DNA from: 1-14-0-10-45-29 sp964532715
GTDB taxonomy: Archaea > Micrarchaeota > Micrarchaeia > Anstonellales > Anstonellaceae
Assembly (NCBI GenBank): GCA_964532715.1
Contig: CAZHIX010000049.1
Span: 1-7,320 of the forward strand
Reading direction: 5' to 3'
Length of the DNA: 7,320 nucleotides
A program made the position numbers and the translations under genes. Positions 1-6,345 of this stretch are shown here, piece after piece. Every line of letters starts with the position of its first letter. Positions within the stretch are counted from its first letter, which is position 1. The notes below the pieces were generated by a model. The model made no database searches and had not been told where the DNA came from. It saw nothing but the letters and a program-made list of their open reading frames with translations.

Positions 1-102
1 CACGTGTTACTCACCCGTACGCCACCAACAAATGATGTCAGTCGACTTGCATGGCTTAATCGCACTCCGATAGCGGCACCCTCCAGCAGGATCAACTGGA
101 GT
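1..102 (-). rRNA. rrs: 16S ribosomal RNA, 5' end (partial)
   Basis: Read on the minus strand, the sequence opens with TCCAG, TTGATCCTG and CTGGA, the universal first helix of small-subunit rRNA. It continues through 'AAGCCATGCAAGTCGA' and ends at the window edge in 'GTACGGGTGAGTAACACGTG', which corresponds roughly to the first 110 nt of the molecule. The arrangement is archaeal: the usual TCCGG/CCGGA arms are here TCCAG/CTGGA, a paired (compensatory) change. The V1 loop is short. The mature 5' end is placed at about 102 by analogy with other archaea, to within a few bases. The gene runs out of the window to the left, and no 23S or spacer tRNA can lie upstream of it because the 23S is elsewhere, pointing the other way. 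Confidence 0.97.
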
Positions 103-321
103 CAAGTACATATCTAAAACTTAATTTGGATTGGTTCTAAGGTTTACTTTGCACCACATATCTATCTTTCGTTCCCATTCGTATAGTTTTGAAAACATTA
201 CGCCTAAGTCGATTAGAGCAGATGCCCTAATCCCATGAAAATCATGCAAATGTTAAAGCACAAGAAATACTCTCGGCCAAACAAAAACATTACACGTTGC
301 GCAAAAACGCACAAGCGCGTA
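103..321 (-). other. 16S rRNA 5' leader (transcribed, precursor)
   Basis: This stretch lies between the predicted 16S transcription start (about 321) and the mature 16S end, roughly 220 nt. It holds at least one clear hairpin at 211-232 and no convincing coding sequence. Archaeal pre-16S leaders normally carry one arm of a long processing helix whose other arm lies 3' of the 16S gene. That other arm is outside the window, so the processing site cannot be shown. The leader limits are inferred from the TATA box position. Confidence 0.6.
211..232 (-). other. Hairpin in the 16S leader
   Basis: In the minus-strand RNA, GATTAGGGC and GCTCTAATC form a 9-bp stem closed by a 4-nt loop (AUCU). One pair is G-U, which is allowed in the minus-strand RNA but would be an A-C mismatch in a plus-strand RNA. 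This fits a structure made by the 16S precursor rather than by plus-strand transcription. Confidence 0.55.
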
Positions 322-343
322 GCAAGATATAGTGCAACACATC

Positions 344-351
344 TATTTAAA
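344..351 (-). promoter_or_regulatory. 16S rRNA promoter, TATA box
   Basis: On the minus strand the sequence reads TTTAAATA, a strong match to the archaeal box A bound by TBP, preceded by ACAAATAGG as a possible TFB recognition element. Transcription would start about 26 bp downstream, near 321. The same octamer stands before the 23S leader at the other end of the window, which supports both assignments. Confidence 0.7.
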
Positions 352-426
352 CCTATTTGTGTTTCACGCAAAACCGCATTCTGCCATTTCAAACAGTCTG
401 AGCAGCAAATCTATATTAGCGAAACA

Positions 427-434
427 TTATATAC
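427..434 (+). promoter_or_regulatory. TATA box of the charged-tail membrane protein gene
   Basis: TTATATAC is centred about 28 bp before the TTG codon at 459, the spacing also found before the genes at 1463, 2870 and 5741. It implies a leaderless or nearly leaderless mRNA. It lies about 75 bp from the divergent 16S TATA box, so the two promoters share a short regulatory interval. A weaker alternative, TATATTA at 411-417, would start the mRNA near 440. Confidence 0.5.
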
Positions 435-458
435 TCTCACTTCTTTCTCTCTATTACT

Positions 459-1388
459 TTGGGTGTTTTGGTGGGGTATTCATTTTCAAAAAATTTATTC
501 TTTGTTTTTGTGCTATTCTTTACAATATCTAATATTGTTTTTGCACAAAATCAACTACTCACAGACTCTTGGTTTTTTTGGACTGTCGCACTTTTTGTAA
601 TTTTATCTTTCATAATTTTTTGGCTTGCTCAAAACGAATTTATAGATATGCCATTTTTATCTTCTGAGCATTCTCATAATAAAAAAGATCAAGATTTAAT
701 ATTTGAAAAACAATTAGAAAATCTCCCTCCGGCGCAAGTTCAATCTGGTTTTTTTGAGGTCTCAACTGAGAACAAACCCGTCATCGACGACAAGATTGTG
801 CTATCAGAAATGAAAAATAAAATCAGTGAAGTAAAACGATGCGGTCTTGTAAAAATAAAAAAACAAGATGAAAATGAGAATTCCAAGTCCTCTGAAATAG
901 TTGATGAAATCTTAGACGAAGAATTTAACAAACGGCGTCCAGAATTTCGTGGCGAATCAAATCCTATGCCTATCCTACAGGTTCAGCGTGAATACTCTAT
1001 GGATGAGAAATACAAATCAGAAGAGAAATATAACCCTGTTGAAAGATACAAACCAAATGAAAGATACAAATCAAAATCTAACTCAATTATAAATTCCTCT
1101 CAAAATTTGTCTAATGCTATTAAACCACTTTCATCCTCTAACCCAAATCCAAACTCATCTAATGTGAATATGCCCAACAGAAAATCACGAGTTTTCACTT
1201 CTCAAACATCTATCTCACACAAACAAAATTCTCATAAACTTCACAATACTAAAAAAATTTGCAAGTCCAAACGCTCAAAACTTTCTACGTCCAAATCCAA
1301 ATTAAAACCAACGCATACTTCCACTATCAAATCAAAAATGCATACTCTAAGAAAAAAACCTCTGCATAAAAAATTCAAACACAAATAA
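459..1388 (+). CDS. Membrane-anchored protein with long charge-segregated tail, unknown function
   Basis: The 309-residue protein is not recognised. Two hydrophobic segments lie at the N-terminus, residues about 12-29 (signal peptide or first membrane helix, possible cleavage after FA at 28-29) and 38-57. About 250 hydrophilic, low-complexity residues follow. Residues 60-165 are rich in Glu/Asp and Lys. Residues 182-205 hold four copies of a hexapeptide with the core E-K/R-Y-K/N. A Ser/Asn-rich linker (about 206-240) leads into a very basic last 70 residues rich in Lys, His and Ser. With two helices the tail would face the cytoplasm if the N-terminus does too, so binding to nucleic acid or another polyanion is possible but unproven. 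The TTG start at 459 is chosen from promoter spacing; GTG at 471 is an alternative. The gene has its own promoter and is separated from the next gene by a 74-bp gap containing that gene's promoter. Confidence 0.75.
   Translation: MGVLVGYSFSKNLFFVFVLFFTISNIVFAQNQLLTDSWFFWTVALFVILSFIIFWLAQNEFIDMPFLSSEHSHNKKDQDLIFEKQLENLPPAQVQSGFFEVSTENKPVIDDKIVLSEMKNKISEVKRCGLVKIKKQDENENSKSSEIVDEILDEEFNKRRPEFRGESNPMPILQVQREYSMDEKYKSEEKYNPVERYKPNERYKSKSNSIINSSQNLSNAIKPLSSSNPNPNSSNVNMPNRKSRVFTSQTSISHKQNSHKLHNTKKICKSKRSKLSTSKSKLKPTHTSTIKSKMHTLRKKPLHKKFKHK
1002..1073 (+). repeat. Four tandem 18-bp in-frame repeats (hexapeptide repeat)
   Basis: Four consecutive 18-bp units encode DEKYKS, EEKYNP, VERYKP and NERYKS. 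Every unit has Glu at position 2, Lys or Arg at 3 and Tyr at 4. The last two units are the most alike at the DNA level (both contain GAAAGATACAAA), suggesting the most recent duplication. Confidence 0.8.
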
Positions 1389-1433
1389 CCTCGCCATTTT
1401 TAGGGTGTAAACTCTTTTTAGAACTAACTATTC

Positions 1434-1446
1434 ATTATACTATACT
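1434..1446 (+). promoter_or_regulatory. TATA box of the first surface protein gene
   Basis: The AT-rich element ATTATACTATACT has two overlapping TATA-like cores. The first is centred about 26 bp before ATG 1463. This spacing predicts transcription starting at or next to that ATG, giving a leaderless mRNA. Short T5 runs at 1397-1401 and 1415-1419, just upstream, could end the preceding transcript. Confidence 0.55.
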
Positions 1447-1462
1447 GTTTTTGGGTATTTAT

Positions 1463-2758
1463 ATGAAATTTTATTTATCTGTGCTCTTAGCAATATTACT
1501 CTCATCTTGTTTATTCTCCCAATCCATAGATCTTATTTCTCCAAGTGATAATTATCAAACAAGTGAGGATTCTCTTTCATTTTCTTTTCAATACAACTCT
1601 TCTGGTTCATATTTTGATTCTGCTTCATGCAGTATTATTCTTGATGGTTCAACTGTAATCTCAAATATGGTTCTTACTAATAATCAAACATATATTCTAA
1701 CTATTATTTCTGTGCGCAACAGCGATCTTTTTTCATATGTGTTTGGGGTTCACAATTGGCATGTTCAATGTGATTTGCACAATTCTTTACTAAACGAAAC
1801 TCTTTATGATGCAATTTTATCTGATACTTATCAATTTGAGATAACTCCAATCAGTGCGCAAATTCAACTAATTTCTCCTAAAAACGATTTTACTTCACAG
1901 TCAAATGAAAATACATTCAAATTTTTATATTCTCCAAAAGACACGGGTTCACAAAACCCACTATGTTATTTAGATGTCGGAGTGTCTAGAGTAGCGCAAG
2001 AATTTGCAAATGCAGATCTGCCCACTAGTATACGTGCAATTCTAAATGCAGGTACACATACTTGGAAAATAACTTGCATATCTGATGACGGTTCTCAAAT
2101 TCAAAGCTCATTGTATACTCTTCACGTCTCTTTACCAATCGTGCACTCAAAAATTTCTTCAGGTGGGGGTGAGGTCTCAAATCCGTATCATAAAGAAATA
2201 ATTGAACCAAAACAAATCACCAAATCATTTGCAAATAATCCAAATCCAAAAACAAATAATTCTACGAATTCATCACTACAAAACTCAAATGACTCTGCGC
2301 TCAATTCTATTTTTATATCTGCAAATATATTCGCTCCAAAATATGTGGTTGAAGGTGATGTAATAACCATTTTGATCACTAACTCTTCTAATCAACCAAT
2401 CAGAAACGAGTTTGTTCAGATAATAGATTCGCATAATCAAATCATATATGCACTTAGTGACTCTAATGGTTCTGCAAGCTTTATTGCAAATTCTTCTGGT
2501 GTATATTTATACAAACTCGTAAGTTTCAAGCTCAATTCTATTCCCTCTACAATTGTTGAGAAAAAGTATTTGCCAAAAACACAAGACACATTAACCCAGT
2601 CAATTGAAAATTCTCAGACTTTAAATGTTTTATCTTCTGATGTTAATCCAGATAGTTTTGTAAATCTCTCATCTACCCCATCTCTATTTTGGGCAAATAT
2701 TAGTGTGTTTTTTATTGTCGCATCATTTTTATTACTTGCAAAATTTTCATCAGACTAA
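1463..2758 (+). CDS. S-layer-like cell-surface protein with two Ig-like repeats and C-terminal membrane anchor
   Basis: This 431-residue protein is probably exported and fixed in the membrane by its C-terminus. The N-terminal signal peptide covers residues 1-20; it contains LSSC (C16), which resembles a lipobox, although cleavage before the mature QS is equally plausible. Two Ig-like domains follow, about 22-125 and 132-225. Each begins with an L-I-S-P strand and ends with a W-x-x-x-C strand, and the cysteine pairs C56/C103 and C168/C205 are likely disulfides. After an Asn/Ser/Pro linker (225-283) comes a beta-sandwich of the carboxypeptidase-regulatory type (284-370, with SDSNGSASF). A Ser/Asn-rich stalk leads to a membrane helix at about 408-427 and a very short tail. 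About a dozen N-x-S/T sites suggest N-glycosylation. The next gene encodes a paralogue. ATG 1463 is preferred over in-frame TTG 1451 because of promoter spacing and the typical MK signal-peptide start. The specific role (wall, adhesion or host contact) is not shown. Confidence 0.85.
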   Translation: MKFYLSVLLAILLSSCLFSQSIDLISPSDNYQTSEDSLSFSFQYNSSGSYFDSASCSIILDGSTVISNMVLTNNQTYILTIISVRNSDLFSYVFGVHNWHVQCDLHNSLLNETLYDAILSDTYQFEITPISAQIQLISPKNDFTSQSNENTFKFLYSPKDTGSQNPLCYLDVGVSRVAQEFANADLPTSIRAILNAGTHTWKITCISDDGSQIQSSLYTLHVSLPIVHSKISSGGGEVSNPYHKEIIEPKQITKSFANNPNPKTNNSTNSSLQNSNDSALNSIFISANIFAPKYVVEGDVITILITNSSNQPIRNEFVQIIDSHNQIIYALSDSNGSASFIANSSGVYLYKLVSFKLNSIPSTIVEKKYLPKTQDTLTQSIENSQTLNVLSSDVNPDSFVNLSSTPSLFWANISVFFIVASFLLLAKFSSD

Positions 2759-2784
2759 AAACCTTACAAAATCAATAGGTTTTT
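2757..2784 (+). terminator. Terminator-like hairpin after the first surface protein gene
   Basis: AAAAACCT (2757-2764) and AGGTTTTT (2777-2784) form a perfect 8-bp inverted repeat with a 12-nt loop, and the right arm ends in a T5 run. The left arm starts inside the TAA stop codon. In archaea the T-run alone can cause termination, so the hairpin may serve RNA stability instead. Confidence 0.5.
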
Positions 2785-2838
2785 ATCATTAGTTATACGA
2801 ATTGATTCATGTCACTTGCAATTTGATGGTCGTTAATA

Positions 2839-2846
2839 TTTATTAC
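2839..2846 (+). promoter_or_regulatory. TATA box of the second surface protein gene
   Basis: TTTATTAC, within the AT-rich run TTAATATTTATTAC, is centred about 27 bp before ATG 2870. It therefore supports that start over ATG 2855 and predicts a leaderless mRNA. Confidence 0.5.
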
Positions 2847-2869
2847 TAATAATTATGTGGTGCGTATCG

Positions 2870-4456
2870 ATGAAAAATTTATTTCTGATATTTTTATTTG
2901 CAATTTTTTCTTTTGTATCTTTAGTGTTTTGTCAAAATACTTCTATATTATTGATTCAACCAACTGACAACATGACTATTAATACTCAGGAGATCCAATT
3001 CAATTTTGTTTATTTAGACCAACCCAGCAATTCTACTTCTAATCAATCTAATGAAATAATGTGTGTGCTAAATGTTGATTCTACTCCAATTGCATCTATA
3101 CTATCTGAAAAAAACGTTCAAACAAGTTTTAGTTCAAATTCACTAACAAGTGGGGATCATTTGTGGTTTGTAAATTGCAGTGGTGTGGTTTCTGATATTG
3201 CTTATTTTCAAAAAAGACCTCTAAACAACAGTTATGTGGAGCTTGTTTTTCCATACGAAAATTACACTTCTTCAAACGATAGTTTAGAATTTAGCTTCAT
3301 ATATCATGCAGCAAACGACGATAATTTGTCAGAAAACTGCTATCTTAACATCGCTAATAAACAATTAGGCCCTCTTGAAATTCCATCTGAAAGTGTCGGT
3401 GTTATAGAAATAACTTCTTTGCCAAAAAAATCTTATTTGTGGTCTGTTTCTTGTGGGGAATTTGAATCTTCAGTGCGCACTCTTGTAATTGAAGAATATT
3501 CATTACCTTCCATTGTCACGGTCTCTCCAAAAACCGGCAGAATATTTAACGTTTCACAACCCGAATTTGAGTTTATATATAATAGTGGGTCTGAGGGTCC
3601 AAAACAAGCAAACTGTGACTTGGTGATTGTTTCAAATCCATCCGGCTCAAATATGCTTGCCACTATCAGTGCATCAACAATTGCAACTGATAAAGAAGTT
3701 ACAAAAATCAAATCAAATCCACTTTCAAACGGAAGTAGTTTTTGGTATATTCAATGCAATGAAAAAACCTCGCCTTACTATGCAGTTACGAATGAAGCAC
3801 AAGAAATTTTCATACGCCTTGGCGAAAATATATCTGAATACGAAAATATTGAGCAAACACAAAATGATTCAACACAACCGTCAAATTTAACTATTATTGA
3901 AAATAATATTTCAACGTCTCAACCTCAAGTTCCTATTTTTGCATCTCTAATCGTTCCATCAAAAGCGTTTATGGGTGAACAAATAACTATTAGAGTGTTA
4001 GACGAAAATTCAACTCCTATAAAAGACGCATCTATTGTAGTTTCTTCGTCTTATGGTCAATCAAAAATTGTTTTTAGCGACAAAGATGGATATGCAAAAT
4101 TTGTTGCAGATTATCCCGCATCACTCAATTACTCTGTATCTGGTTATATTCTTGAGAAAAAAGTTTTCACAAATGTTGTAGAAAAAATCTCTACTCCTAA
4201 TTCTGATTCTAATCAAAATCCAAATCAACCAGATGTGGACTCTAGCAAAACTGGCGATTCTTCTATAATTTTTGTTTTATTAGCGTTTTGTGCCGTATTA
4301 GTCGTTGCGCTATATTTTCTATTTATAAAAAAACCCAAGGAAATTTCCATTCACAGTGATGTCAAAAATCAGAGTGCACCCAAATCAATTGAAACAAAGG
4401 ATGTCTCCCCACCACAAGTAGGTTTTGTATCTGGTTCTGATTCTACCAAACACTGA
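2870..4456 (+). CDS. S-layer-like cell-surface protein with three Ig-like repeats, C-terminal anchor and cytoplasmic tail
   Basis: The 528-residue protein is a paralogue of its upstream neighbour with one more repeat. A signal peptide covers residues 1-20 (MKNLFLIFLF start, mature end near CQN). The three Ig-like domains lie at about 25-115, 122-212 and 213-320. Each has a likely disulfide pair, C65/C103, C157/C195 and C249/C296, and a conserved Trp four residues before the second cysteine. A Thr/Asn/Gln linker leads to a carboxypeptidase-regulatory-like domain (355-440, with SDKDGYAKF), which aligns well with the neighbour's. Then come a Ser/Asn/Pro stalk, a membrane helix at 466-487 followed by KKPKE, and a cytoplasmic tail of about 40 residues that the neighbour lacks. 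About fifteen N-x-S/T sites suggest heavy glycosylation. ATG 2855 would add five residues (MWCVS) but disagrees with promoter spacing. The stop codon lies 5 bp before the next gene, so the two are probably co-transcribed. Confidence 0.85.
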   Translation: MKNLFLIFLFAIFSFVSLVFCQNTSILLIQPTDNMTINTQEIQFNFVYLDQPSNSTSNQSNEIMCVLNVDSTPIASILSEKNVQTSFSSNSLTSGDHLWFVNCSGVVSDIAYFQKRPLNNSYVELVFPYENYTSSNDSLEFSFIYHAANDDNLSENCYLNIANKQLGPLEIPSESVGVIEITSLPKKSYLWSVSCGEFESSVRTLVIEEYSLPSIVTVSPKTGRIFNVSQPEFEFIYNSGSEGPKQANCDLVIVSNPSGSNMLATISASTIATDKEVTKIKSNPLSNGSSFWYIQCNEKTSPYYAVTNEAQEIFIRLGENISEYENIEQTQNDSTQPSNLTIIENNISTSQPQVPIFASLIVPSKAFMGEQITIRVLDENSTPIKDASIVVSSSYGQSKIVFSDKDGYAKFVADYPASLNYSVSGYILEKKVFTNVVEKISTPNSDSNQNPNQPDVDSSKTGDSSIIFVLLAFCAVLVVALYFLFIKKPKEISIHSDVKNQSAPKSIETKDVSPPQVGFVSGSDSTKH

Positions 4457-4461
4457 TATGT

Positions 4462-5652
4462 ATGGCTGACCCCACAAAATCCGTATTCAATGGTTCTGAG
4501 CGCAATTCAAAACAATCCTATTTAGAGGCAAAAAAGCAAATTTCGAATTTGTTAGGCACGGAAATCGACTCATTTATCTCAAAACTAAAAATCAAATTAT
4601 CAAAAAATGATCTTTTGCAACTGTGCAAATCGCTTGAGGTATATGCCGACGTATCATTTAGGTGTTATGCCGGATCCAAAGATAATCGCGGGGCATATCT
4701 GGCAGTATTAAATTTCCTGCAATTGGAATCAAATTTAAGCAAATGCACTTCTTTTGGGCAGATGTGCGATTTTCTAAATTTGTTACTGCGCCCGGATTCA
4801 AAATATTTTCCAGACGCTAAGCATGAAAATGCCTTTATCAAGTCAACAGATCTAATCTCAAATTTTTTTACATTGATCGATCCAAAGTCTAATTCGGCGC
4901 AGATTAATCGCATGCTAAATTCTCTAAACATTGACAAATCCTTAGTATTTATTGCTCCTGAAAATGGTGAAACAATCTATGGTAGAATAAGATCGACTTC
5001 AAATGAAAAGATTATCCGCGATAGCATGTTTGTTGTTTATGCAAAAGAGTTCAGCTACGATCATTATCTTGCAGTAATCTCTCACGAATATTTTCATTCC
5101 ATCCAATCGCATTTATCTACAGGCGGTCGCGATTCAATAACTATAAACTCCACTAAAACTCACAAAGATCGGTCTGTTTCGTTGCCATTGTGGCTTATAG
5201 AAGGTCCAGCGATGTTTTTTACGCTTCAGCTTTTTACTCTCAACAATCTTGACACGTCTGTGAAATCCTTAATATGTGACAAAAATTGTGATATCTACAT
5301 TCTATTCTCAGAGCTTATTCTTTTCTCATTGGAAAAACAAATATTAGCTGAGCATAAACCCTATTCACAGAAAAAACTGTATGCATCTTCATTATCTATT
5401 CTTTTTTCTGCATTTATATCTGGCGACTATCGTAAAGTTCAATCATTATGTGATTCTATTTTAGGCCAAGGCACCTTTGAAACACTGTCGTCTATGCCTG
5501 TCATGTCAAAACGCACTCCCCATGGTGAAGTTCAGTCTCAGTTGGATATGATATATAATATTCTCATAACAAAAATGCGCGAGCACAATCTTAGTGTCCC
5601 AGAAGGTCAATCGCGTCAGACTCAGCCCCAGAAGTTTCAATTGAGATTTTAG
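4462..5652 (+). CDS. Putative gluzincin-type zinc metallopeptidase (HExxH), cytosolic
   Basis: The 396-residue protein carries HEYFH at 208-212, preceded by a hydrophobic strand/helix (YLAVIS), and WLIEG at 244-248. The HExxH histidines plus a Glu in a downstream W-L-x-E-G motif are the zinc-ligand pattern of peptidase MA-like gluzincins; here E247 lies 35 residues after H212, and E209 would be the catalytic base. I infer zinc-dependent peptidase activity; the substrate is unknown. The N-terminal 200 residues look mainly helical and match no family I recognise. There is no signal peptide or membrane segment, unlike many relatives, so it should act in the cytoplasm. The C-terminus is Gln-rich and polar. 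The gene follows the second surface protein by 5 bp with no Shine-Dalgarno and no clear promoter of its own, which suggests an operon with translational coupling. Confidence 0.75.
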   Translation: MADPTKSVFNGSERNSKQSYLEAKKQISNLLGTEIDSFISKLKIKLSKNDLLQLCKSLEVYADVSFRCYAGSKDNRGAYLAVLNFLQLESNLSKCTSFGQMCDFLNLLLRPDSKYFPDAKHENAFIKSTDLISNFFTLIDPKSNSAQINRMLNSLNIDKSLVFIAPENGETIYGRIRSTSNEKIIRDSMFVVYAKEFSYDHYLAVISHEYFHSIQSHLSTGGRDSITINSTKTHKDRSVSLPLWLIEGPAMFFTLQLFTLNNLDTSVKSLICDKNCDIYILFSELILFSLEKQILAEHKPYSQKKLYASSLSILFSAFISGDYRKVQSLCDSILGQGTFETLSSMPVMSKRTPHGEVQSQLDMIYNILITKMREHNLSVPEGQSRQTQPQKFQLRF

Positions 5653-5710
5653 AATCCTTGATGCAAATACTGATTTGTTGTGCTATATAGTTCTTGTCAT
5701 CTGAATAACA

Positions 5711-5718
5711 TTTATAAA
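5711..5718 (+). promoter_or_regulatory. TATA box of the small exported protein gene
   Basis: TTTATAAA is centred 26-27 bp before ATG 5741, a near-consensus box A with spacing that predicts a leaderless mRNA. It lies in the 88-bp gap after the metallopeptidase gene, which contains no other obvious element. Confidence 0.65.
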
Positions 5719-5740
5719 CATCCATTAACACACTATACTC

Positions 5741-6202
5741 ATGTCAAAATTAAAACAATCTTTGGTATCTGGTGCGCTTGTAATGTCTTTACTTCTAATT
5801 CCAAAAACTCTTGATAAACCAACTCAAATTTCAAACTCGCTTATGGGTAAAAATCGTGCATTTTTAAATCGTCTTCTTGAGCAGGATACAATCGTGCATC
5901 TTCCAAAACCAATGCTTTGTAATATGGGGTGGTCAAGTTACGGCTTCAAAAATTCATCTGTTTCAAAAAAAGACGCATTATCTCATCCTCGTTATTTTGA
6001 ATTCTTTTCAGAAATCAGCAAACTTACTTTAAATATCAAAAAATCAAATGGTGCCGATATAGACACTCTTTATACGCAATACAATAAATTATGTTCAAAT
6101 CTGTCCGAGTCCTATATTCTAAATGAGTATTTCAGAAGTGATATTGCAAGGCTTACTCGCAATCTGTTTTTACTAAGTTGTGGGAGTGCAAATCGCGAAT
6201 AA
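5741..6202 (+). CDS. Small protein with N-terminal signal/anchor, unknown function
   Basis: The 153-residue protein is not recognised. The first 25 residues fit a signal peptide or signal anchor: two lysines (K3, K5), then a hydrophobic stretch at about 8-20, then a Pro/Lys break. The remainder is polar and probably mostly helical, with three cysteines (C60, C118, C147) and aromatic clusters at 64-68 and 85-89. No catalytic motif is visible. ATG 5741 is well supported by the TATA box 26-27 bp upstream, and no in-frame alternative is needed. The coding sequence is AT-rich like its neighbours, with no sign of recent transfer. It is the last protein gene before the 23S promoter and ends about 115 bp before it. 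The envelope-related neighbours and signal-like N-terminus suggest an exported or membrane-attached protein; nothing more specific can be said. Confidence 0.7.
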   Translation: MSKLKQSLVSGALVMSLLLIPKTLDKPTQISNSLMGKNRAFLNRLLEQDTIVHLPKPMLCNMGWSSYGFKNSSVSKKDALSHPRYFEFFSEISKLTLNIKKSNGADIDTLYTQYNKLCSNLSESYILNEYFRSDIARLTRNLFLLSCGSANRE

Positions 6203-6228
6203 TCTTAGCACGCACTCTCGTATATGTG

Positions 6229-6276
6229 TTTTTTGGGCTGTTTTCTCACATATTTGTTTCAATTCTATTTGTTTTT
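6229..6276 (+). terminator. T-rich terminator region
   Basis: Oligo-T runs at 6229-6234 (T6), 6241-6244 and 6272-6276 (T5), within a T-rich stretch starting about 27 bp after the stop codon at 6202, fit archaeal termination, which needs mainly U-rich RNA. They would stop transcription of the upstream gene before the 23S promoter at 6316. Confidence 0.45.
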
Positions 6277-6315
6277 GTCCATTGGTTTCCACTAAAGACG
6301 AATCCTGACGATAGC

Positions 6316-6323
6316 TTTAAATA
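6316..6323 (+). promoter_or_regulatory. 23S rRNA promoter, TATA box
   Basis: TTTAAATA is identical to the octamer before the 16S gene and matches archaeal box A. The predicted start is near 6346, giving a 23S leader of about 390 nt. No other good TATA box lies between here and the 23S gene except AT-rich sequence at 6690-6712, which lacks a comparable match. Confidence 0.65.
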
Positions 6324-6345
6324 CTTGTGTATACCTACTAGTAGC

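Noticed and set aside
235..600. Open frame of 121 codons upstream of and overlapping the charged-tail membrane protein gene
   Set aside because: It runs antisense through the 16S leader and the 16S TATA box, has no matching promoter, and its hydrophobic end is only the shadow of the signal/membrane region of the gene starting at 459.
1463..1510. First surface protein as a lipoprotein (LSSC at residues 13-16)
   Set aside because: The motif fits loosely, but the protein already has a C-terminal membrane helix and the paralogue lacks a proper lipobox, so ordinary signal-peptide cleavage is preferred.
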